DNA of 64,000 nucleotides from AC-32 sp963765785 (lineage in GTDB: Bacteria > Actinomycetota > Thermoleophilia > Gaiellales > Gaiellaceae): positions 62,001 to 126,000 of the forward strand of contig CAVXXW010000008.1 in assembly GCA_963765785.1 (NCBI GenBank), in the 5' to 3' direction. The position numbers and the translations under genes are program-made. Below are positions 58,508-64,000 of the stretch, piece after piece (the stretch's first letter is position 1; each line of letters opens with the position of its first letter). A model generated the notes under the pieces. That model saw only the letters and a list, made by a program, of their open reading frames with translations. It did not search any database and had not been told where the DNA came from.

Positions 58508-59473
58508 ATGGCTGCGATCGAGGCAGAGGGGCTGCGGCGGACCTACAAGACCCACACGGGGACCGTCCGCCGGCGCGCGAAGGAGATCGAGGCCGTGCGC
58601 GGGATCGACTTCGAGGTTCCCGAAGGCGAGCTCTTCGGCCTGCTCGGCCCGAACGGCGCCGGCAAGACGACCACGATCAAGATGCTGATCACCCTCCTGA
58701 TCCCGACGGGCGGCTGCGCGCGGGTGCTCGGGCTCGACGTCGTCCGCGACGCGCTCGAGGTCCGGCGCCGGATCGGGTACGTCTTCGGCGGCGACCGCGG
58801 GGTCTACGACCGGCTCTCCGGCTACGACAACCTCCGCTACTTCGCCGAGCTCTACGGCGTTTCGCCGAGAGAGCAGAAGCCACGGATCGAAGGGCTGCTC
58901 GAGCTCGTCGGGCTCAAGGGTCGCGAGCACGAGCGGGCCGAGGGCTACTCCCGCGGGATGAAGCAGCGGCTGCACGTGGCGCGGGGCCTGCTGCACGACC
59001 CGGAAGTGATCTTCCTCGACGAGCCGACGATCGGGCTCGACCCGGTCGGCGCGCGCGACGTGCGCGCGACGATCGCGTCGCTCACGGAGGCCGGCAAGAC
59101 CGTGCTCTTGACGACGCACTACATGTTCGAGGCCGACGCCCTCTGCGACCGGATCGCCGTCATCTCACGGGGCGACATCGTCGCCGAAGGAACGCCCGAG
59201 GAGCTGAAGCGCCGCGTCGCCACGGGCCGGGTCGTCGAGGTCGAGGTCTATGGCGTCGCCGACGACGCGCTCGGCCGGATGCGCGAGCTGGAGGGCGTGG
59301 TCGCGGTTGCGGTCGAGGAGCGCGAGCAGGCGCAGGTGCTCGTCGTGCAGACGGAGCCGGAGCTCGAGCTGACGCACGCGGTCCTCGGCTGCCTCAACGG
59401 CGCCGACGTCGGGCGGGTCTCGCACCGCGAGCCGACTCTCGAGGACGCGTACGTCGCGCTGGTGGCCGAGTGA
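58508..59473 (+). CDS. ABC transporter ATP-binding protein (ABC-2 export, DrrA-like)
   Basis: 321 residues: Walker A GPNGAGKTT at 47-55, Q-loop region RRRIGYVFGGDRG, signature YSRGMKQRL (variant of LSGGQ), Walker B VIFLDEPTIGLDP and the H-loop TTHYMFEADAL. The C-terminal ~85 residues form the accessory domain typical of drug/lipid exporters of the DrrA type. It powers the two permeases that follow. Its TGA overlaps the next GTG. The substrate is unknown. Confidence 0.92.
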   Translation: MAAIEAEGLRRTYKTHTGTVRRRAKEIEAVRGIDFEVPEGELFGLLGPNGAGKTTTIKMLITLLIPTGGCARVLGLDVVRDALEVRRRIGYVFGGDRGVYDRLSGYDNLRYFAELYGVSPREQKPRIEGLLELVGLKGREHERAEGYSRGMKQRLHVARGLLHDPEVIFLDEPTIGLDPVGARDVRATIASLTEAGKTVLLTTHYMFEADALCDRIAVISRGDIVAEGTPEELKRRVATGRVVEVEVYGVADDALGRMRELEGVVAVAVEEREQAQVLVVQTEPELELTHAVLGCLNGADVGRVSHREPTLEDAYVALVAE

Positions 59474-60240
59474 AGACGCTTCGTTTCCTCGCAGTCAGCT
59501 GGCTGCTGCAGTTCAAGATGATCGCGCGCTCGCCGTTCGACGGGTTCGGGAACGTCCTCTATCCGCTCTTCTTCGCGACGACCGCGTTCTTCGTCTTCCG
59601 CGCCGGCGACAGCCCGAGGACCCTGATCTACGCCTCGCTCGGCGCGGCCGTGATGGGCATGTGGTCGTCGGTCAGCACCTCGGCGGGCTCGGCGATGCAG
59701 CGTGAGCGCTGGTGGGGAACGCTCGAGCTGCTCGTCGTGGCGCCGCGGCACTTCGTCCTCGTCCTGCTCCCCTCCACGCTCGGCCTCGCGTCGGTCGGGA
59801 TCTACAACCTGGTCGCGACGCTCCTCTGGGGACGCTTCGCCTTCGGGATCGACCTGACGATCGAGCACCCGTTCCTGTTCGCGCTCGCGGTGGTGGCGAC
59901 GGTGCTCTCGTTCGCCGGGCTCGGCCTGCTGTTTGCGGTCTCCTTCGTCCGATTCCGCGCCGCCTGGGTGCTCGGCAACCTCTTCGAGTACCCGGTCTGG
60001 CTGATCGGCGGCTTCCTGGTGCCGCTCGCGCTGCTGCCCGCCTGGGTGCGGCCGATCTCCTGGATCCTCGCTCCGACCTGGGGCATGAGCGCGATCCGCG
60101 GCGCCGCGCTCGGCGGGCATCCGCTCCGCGACGCGCTCGTCTGCCTGGCCCTCGGCGCGGTCTACGTCGCGGTCGCGGTCCTCGTCAGCCAGCGAGTGCT
60201 GCGGGCGGCGCGGGAACGAGGGACGCTGGCGCTCACGTGA
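59470..60240 (+). CDS. ABC-2 type permease, first subunit
   Basis: 256 residues with about six membrane segments. SWLLQFKMIARSPFDGFGNV at the N-terminus and ERWWGTLELLVVAPRHF after segment 2 are ABC-2 permease motifs. It probably pairs with the permease encoded next. GTG 59470 overlaps the ATPase stop and its own TGA overlaps GTG 60237, so the three subunits are translationally coupled. Confidence 0.88.
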   Translation: MKTLRFLAVSWLLQFKMIARSPFDGFGNVLYPLFFATTAFFVFRAGDSPRTLIYASLGAAVMGMWSSVSTSAGSAMQRERWWGTLELLVVAPRHFVLVLLPSTLGLASVGIYNLVATLLWGRFAFGIDLTIEHPFLFALAVVATVLSFAGLGLLFAVSFVRFRAAWVLGNLFEYPVWLIGGFLVPLALLPAWVRPISWILAPTWGMSAIRGAALGGHPLRDALVCLALGAVYVAVAVLVSQRVLRAARERGTLALT

Positions 60241-61025
60241 CGGTCGCCGCTCGCATCTTCTTCGTCGGCGGCCTGACGAGCTTCCGGGCCAACTGGTACT
60301 GGCTGACGCCGTGGATCTACATCCCGACGATGCTGATAGCGCCGCTGTTTCAGATCCTGCTCTTCGCGTACATCGGCAAGTCGGCGGGGCTCGAGTCCAA
60401 CGAGTTCTACTTGATCGGCAACGCGATCCAGTACGCCTCGATCCCGTGCCTGTTCGCGATGGCGCAGATGATCGGCGGCGAGCGCTTCCAGAACACGCTC
60501 AGCGCGATTCTCGTCAGCCCCGCACCGCGGATCCCGCTCTTCTTCGGCCGCTCGTTCCCAGTCGTCGTGAACGGCGCCTTCGTGGCCGCGTTCTCCCTCA
60601 CGGTCGGCGCGTTGATCCTCGGCGTCCACTTCCCGGCCGGCTCGATCGGACCGCTCGCGCTCGTCGTTGTGATCGCCGCCTTCTCTTGCACCGGCCTCGG
60701 GCTCGTCAACGCCGCGCTGAGCCTACGCATCCGCGAGAACGCCGTCCTCTCGAACGTGATCTTCGGCTTCCTCCTGATCTTCACCGGCGCGAACGTGCCG
60801 CTCGACGCGCTGCCGAGCTGGATGAGCACGGCCGCGCAGGGCATGCCGTTCACCCACGCGATCGAGGCGGCGCGGCAGATTGCGGCCGGCGCGAGCCTTG
60901 GCGACGTGAAGGGCCTGCTCGGCGCCGAGCTCCTCGTCGGCGTGATCTATGGGATCTTCGGCTACATGCTCTTGCGCTGGTTCGAGATCCTCGGCCGCAG
61001 GCACGCGTCTCTGGAGCGGTCGTGA
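60237..61025 (+). CDS. ABC-2 type permease, second subunit
   Basis: 262 residues with about six membrane segments, including PWIYIPTMLIAPLFQILLFA and the ABC-2 loop GGERFQNTLSAILVSPAPRI. It differs from the first permease, so the exporter is a heterodimeric membrane unit with an ATPase dimer. The start GTG 60237 is fixed by overlap with the previous stop; the longer upstream frame is a shadow. Confidence 0.88.
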   Translation: MTVAARIFFVGGLTSFRANWYWLTPWIYIPTMLIAPLFQILLFAYIGKSAGLESNEFYLIGNAIQYASIPCLFAMAQMIGGERFQNTLSAILVSPAPRIPLFFGRSFPVVVNGAFVAAFSLTVGALILGVHFPAGSIGPLALVVVIAAFSCTGLGLVNAALSLRIRENAVLSNVIFGFLLIFTGANVPLDALPSWMSTAAQGMPFTHAIEAARQIAAGASLGDVKGLLGAELLVGVIYGIFGYMLLRWFEILGRRHASLERS

Positions 61026-61726
61026 GGGCACGCGAGCTGAACTGGATGCAGGTCGAGGAGTACCTCGCGCACGACGACCGCGTCGTGCTGCCGGTCGGCT
61101 CGACCGAGCAGCACGGCTACCTGTCGCTCGAGACCGACAACATCCTTGCCGAGCGCGTCGCCGCCGAGGCCGCCGAGCCGCTCGGCGTGCTCGTCTTCCC
61201 GGTGCTGCCGTACGGCCTGACGCCTTCGTTCCAGGCGTATCCCGGGAGCCCGACGCTGCGGCTCTCGACGTTCCTGGACGTCCTGTGCGACCTGCTCGAC
61301 TCGCTTTACGGCCAGGGCTTCCGCCGCTTCCTGGTCGTTAACGGCCACGGCGGCAACCTCCCCGGCGGCTCGCTCGCACGCGAGTGGGCGATGGCGCACC
61401 CGGACGCGCAGGCGATCTTCCATAGCTGGTGGTCGAGCCCGCGGGTCGAGGCCGCGGCGAAGGAGGTCGACCCGGAGCCAAGCCACGCGAACTGGTTCGA
61501 GAACTTTCCGTGGACCCGCCTCGCCGGGGTGGAGCTGCCGCAGGAGCGCAAGCCGGCGCTCGACCAGAACGCCTACCGTGCCGCCGCCGGCCCGCAGGGC
61601 GTGCGCGAGGTGCTCGGCGACGGCGTCTTCGAAGGAGCCTACGAGCTTCCGGACGAGCAAACGCGCCGGGTGTGGGAGGCGGGCGTCGCCGAGGTGCGCG
61701 AGCTGCTCGTAAGCGCGTGGCGCTAG
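61022..61726 (+). CDS. creatininase-family amidohydrolase
   Basis: 234 residues from GTG 61022, which overlaps the permease stop. VGSTEQHGYLSLETDN supplies metal ligands E29, H31 and D39, and VVNGHGGNLPGG near 105-115 is the second family signature. Relatives include creatininase, FAPy deformylase ArfB and the mycofactocin protease MftE, so the substrate is open. Location directly after an exporter and before a PdxH-like gene suggests processing of an exported or vitamin-related metabolite, which is inference. Confidence 0.85.
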   Translation: MRARELNWMQVEEYLAHDDRVVLPVGSTEQHGYLSLETDNILAERVAAEAAEPLGVLVFPVLPYGLTPSFQAYPGSPTLRLSTFLDVLCDLLDSLYGQGFRRFLVVNGHGGNLPGGSLAREWAMAHPDAQAIFHSWWSSPRVEAAAKEVDPEPSHANWFENFPWTRLAGVELPQERKPALDQNAYRAAAGPQGVREVLGDGVFEGAYELPDEQTRRVWEAGVAEVRELLVSAWR

Positions 61727-62289
61727 ACCCGGTCGCCGTCTTCCGCGAGTGGTTCGAACAGGCGCGGGAGGCCGGCGTCGAGGTTCCCGAGGTGATGACC
61801 CTGGCGACGGCCGACGGCGAGGGCCGCCCGTCGGCGCGGATGGTGCTGCTGAAGGGCGCGGACGAGAACGGCTTCACCTTCTTCACCGGCTACGAGAGCC
61901 GCAAGGGCCGCGAGCTGGCGGAGAACCCGCGCGCCGCCCTGGTCTTCTACTGGCGCGAGCTCGGCCGCCAGGTGCGGGTCGAGGGCCCGGTCCGGAAGCT
62001 GCCGGCCGAGGAGTCCGACGCGTACTGGCAAACGCGACCGGTGCGCTCGCAGGCGGCGGCGGCGGCCTCGCGCCAGAGCGAGCCCATCGCCTCGCGCGAG
62101 GAGCTCGAGGCCGAGTTCGAGCGCCAGCTCGCCCTGGGCGAACCGCCGAGGCCGGATCGCTGGGGCGGCTACCTGCTAGAGCCCGTGGCGATCGAGCTCT
62201 GGCAGCACCGCGACGACCGCCTGCACGAGCGCTTCAGGTACACGCGCGCGCGCGAGGGCGGCTGGCGAGAAGAGCTGCTCTCCCCTTAG
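61717..62289 (+). CDS. pdxH: pyridoxamine 5'-phosphate oxidase
   Basis: 190 residues from GTG 61717, overlapping the previous gene by 10 bp. RPSARMVLLKGADENGFTFF and TGYESRKGRELAENPRAALV form the FMN pocket; RPVRSQAAAAASRQSEPI and LHERFRYTR near the C-terminus carry the substrate Arg/His residues of true PdxH. It oxidises PNP or PMP to pyridoxal phosphate using oxygen. It ends the five-gene operon, and its stop TAG shares TTAG with the convergent HxlR gene. Confidence 0.9.
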   Translation: MALDPVAVFREWFEQAREAGVEVPEVMTLATADGEGRPSARMVLLKGADENGFTFFTGYESRKGRELAENPRAALVFYWRELGRQVRVEGPVRKLPAEESDAYWQTRPVRSQAAAAASRQSEPIASREELEAEFERQLALGEPPRPDRWGGYLLEPVAIELWQHRDDRLHERFRYTRAREGGWREELLSP

Positions 62290-62597
62290 CGGGCGCAGCA
62301 GCGGACGAGCTCGCGCACGAGCGGCACGAAGCGCCTGCCCTCGGCCGTGAGCCGATACTCGACCGCCGGCGGCCGGGTTTCGAGCACCCGCCGCTCGAGC
62401 AGGCCGGCGTCGACCAGCCCGGTCAGCCGCGTCGTCAGCGTCGCCGGCGGCACGCGACCGAGCGCCGAGCGGAACTCGTTGAACCGCTCCGCTCCCTCGA
62501 CGGACGCATAGAGGATCGAGAGCGTCCAGCGCCGTTCGAGGAGGTCCGCCGCGCGGCGGACCTCCTCGGGGATCGGGTCACGCTGCGTGCAACGCAT
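62286..62597 (-). CDS. HxlR-type winged helix regulator
   Basis: 103 residues: C3 in the usual HxlR N-terminal position, then LLERRWTLSILYASVEGAER, NEFRSALGRVPPATLTTRLT and LLERRVLETRPPAVEYRLTA. HxlR proteins bind as dimers and often sense redox or electrophiles through the N-terminal cysteine. It overlaps the end of lon by 20 bp on the same strand, so it is probably co-transcribed behind lon. Confidence 0.87.
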   Translation of the reverse strand: MRCTQRDPIPEEVRRAADLLERRWTLSILYASVEGAERFNEFRSALGRVPPATLTTRLTGLVDAGLLERRVLETRPPAVEYRLTAEGRRFVPLVRELVRCCAR

Positions 62598-64000
62598 GAT
62601 CGGACGCCGGCTCGAGCGCCAGCTCGAGCACCTCGTCGACGCTGAGCACCGGGTGGAACTTCATCGCCTCGCGCACGTCCTCCGGGACGTCCTCGAGGTC
62701 GGCGCGGTTCCGCTCCGGGATGATCACGTCGGTCAGGCCCGCGGCGTGCGCGGCAAGCACCTTCTGCTTGAGCCCGCCGATCGGCAGCACGCGGCCCTGG
62801 AGCGTGACCTCGCCGGTCATGCCGACCGTGTGCTTCACTGGCCGCCTCGTCAGCAGCGAGGCGAGGGCCGTCGTCATCGTGATGCCCGCGCTCGGGCCGT
62901 CCTTCGGGATCGCGCCCGCGGGAACATGCACGTGGAACGACTTGCGCTGCAGGTCGTCGGGCGTGATCTCGAGCTCGTCGCCGTGGGCTCGCACCCACGA
63001 GAGCGCGATCTGCGCCGACTCCTTCATCACGTCGCCGAGCTGCCCGGTGAGGACGAGCCCGTTCTCGCCGTCCATGCGCGTCGCCTCGACGAAGAGCACG
63101 TCGCCGCCGGTGCCGGTCACGGCCAGGCCGGTCGCCACGCCGGGCACGGCGGTCCGCTCCGCGGCCTCCTGCCAGAAGCGCTGGCGGCCCAGGGCGTCGC
63201 GCACCTGGTCGACGTCGATTGCGATCGGCGGCTCCGCGTCGCCCGACGCGATCCGGGTCGCGCTCTTGCGGAGCAGCTTTCCGAGCTCGCGCTCGAGCTG
63301 GCGGACGCCCGCCTCGCGCGTGTACTCGCTGACGATCGTCTCGAGCAGCTCGTCGGTGATCTCGACCTCGTCCTCGCGGAGGCCGTTCCGCTCGCGCTGC
63401 CGCGGCCAGAGGTAGCCGCGGGCGATCGCGACCTTCTCATCGACCGTGTAGCCGTCGAAGCGGATCACCTCCATGCGGTCGAGCAGCGGCCCGGGGATCG
63501 TCTCGGCGACGTTGCCGGTCGCGATGAAGACGACCTGCGAGAGGTCGAGCTCGACGTCGAGGTAGTGGTCGCGGAACGAGTGGTTCTGCGCCGGGTCGAG
63601 CACCTCGAGCAGCGCGGCCGACGGGTCGCCGCGCCAGTCGGCGCCGACCTTGTCGACCTCGTCGAGCATAATCACCGGGTTCATCGTCCCGGCGTCGCGC
63701 AGCGCGCGGACGAGCCGACCAGGCAGCGCGCCGATGTACGTGCGCCGGTGGCCGCGGATCTCCGCCTCGTCGCGAACACCGCCGAGCGACATCCGGACGA
63801 ACTCGCGGTTCAGCGCGCGGGCGATCGACTCGCCGATCGAGGTCTTGCCCGTTCCGGGCGGCCCGATCAGCGTCAGGATCGCGCCCGAGCGCTTGTCCTC
63901 GGCGATGCCGCGCTCCTCGCGCAGCTTGCGCACGGCCAGGTACTCGACGATCCGTTCCTTGACGTCGTCGAGGCCGGCGTGGTCGGTGTCGAGGATCTCG
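62578..64000 (-). CDS. lon: ATP-dependent protease Lon (5' partial, runs off the window)
   Basis: The last 474 residues of Lon are present: Walker A GPPGTGKTS, the AAA+ motifs MSLGGVRDEAEIRGHRRTYI and MLDEVDKVG, and the protease domain with the catalytic Ser in KDGPSAG and Lys in GGLKQKVLAAH. It degrades misfolded and regulatory proteins. The N-terminal substrate domain lies beyond base 64000. The final residues (ALEPASDHALHAA) run 20 bp into the HxlR gene. Confidence 0.97.
   Translation of the reverse strand, partial: EILDTDHAGLDDVKERIVEYLAVRKLREERGIAEDKRSGAILTLIGPPGTGKTSIGESIARALNREFVRMSLGGVRDEAEIRGHRRTYIGALPGRLVRALRDAGTMNPVIMLDEVDKVGADWRGDPSAALLEVLDPAQNHSFRDHYLDVELDLSQVVFIATGNVAETIPGPLLDRMEVIRFDGYTVDEKVAIARGYLWPRQRERNGLREDEVEITDELLETIVSEYTREAGVRQLERELGKLLRKSATRIASGDAEPPIAIDVDQVRDALGRQRFWQEAAERTAVPGVATGLAVTGTGGDVLFVEATRMDGENGLVLTGQLGDVMKESAQIALSWVRAHGDELEITPDDLQRKSFHVHVPAGAIPKDGPSAGITMTTALASLLTRRPVKHTVGMTGEVTLQGRVLPIGGLKQKVLAAHAAGLTDVIIPERNRADLEDVPEDVREAMKFHPVLSVDEVLELALEPASDHALHAA

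Overview
This window is a high-GC chromosomal segment of an Actinomycetota-like bacterium. GTG/TTG starts are frequent, stop/start overlaps of the TAGTG and ATGA type are common, and it carries Ku, a WXG-free NlpC/P60 and 3D-domain envelope set, short TANNNT promoters and the complete actinobacterial-style ribosomal superoperon. My best guess is the deep class Thermoleophilia (Gaiellales or Solirubrobacterales), inferred from gene content and protein style and not proven. No plasmid, phage, IS, CRISPR or rRNA signal is visible.

Layout. 1-7.5 kb: tail of an acyl-CoA dehydrogenase, a tandem SagB-type oxidoreductase, two MFS transporters, a TetR regulator, a HAD phosphatase, a small-molecule kinase and a nitrilase-family amidase. 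7.5-13.8 kb: an FMN flavoprotein, tRNA-Pro(CGG), an alpha/beta hydrolase, an unidentified ~100-nt RNA with its own promoter and intrinsic terminator, a 56-aa DNA-binding-like protein, a methyltransferase, Ku, an acyl-CoA synthetase and an NlpC/P60 hydrolase. 13.8-20.5 kb: envelope and housekeeping genes (3D-domain protein, NarL-type regulator, PBP4-type carboxypeptidase, LigA, TruA). 20.5-21 kb: a VIT/CCC1-type membrane transporter behind a palindromic operator candidate.

21-58.4 kb, nearly all on the minus strand, is the translation/transcription core. In transcription order it reads tRNA-Met(CAT), rpmG-secE-nusG, rplK-rplA, rplJ-rplL, (a secreted protein), rpoB-rpoC, (a damaged secreted-protein locus and a convergent diguanylate cyclase), rpsL-rpsG-fusA-tuf, then S10-spc-alpha from rpsJ to rplQ with secY-adk-map and an M29 aminopeptidase embedded. 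58.5-62.3 kb is a five-gene plus-strand operon: ABC exporter (ATPase and two permeases), creatininase-family amidohydrolase and PdxH-like oxidase. The window closes with an HxlR regulator and the 3' two thirds of lon on the minus strand.

The most important caveat is sequence quality between about 39.4 and 53.2 kb. fusA, rpsL, rpoC and rpoB, all of which must be intact, carry about 18 single-base indels there, and almost none occur elsewhere. The apparent S12-S7 fusion and the fusA-tuf read-through ORF are products of these indels. The most interesting biology is the unidentified terminated RNA near 9.1 kb, a hairpin that sequesters the rplN ribosome binding site, a long acidic N-terminal extension on ribosomal protein S17, a very large RpoC insert, the M29 gene plus terminator splitting the alpha operon, and the repeated use of a single CTAG tetranucleotide as the shared stop codons of convergent gene pairs.
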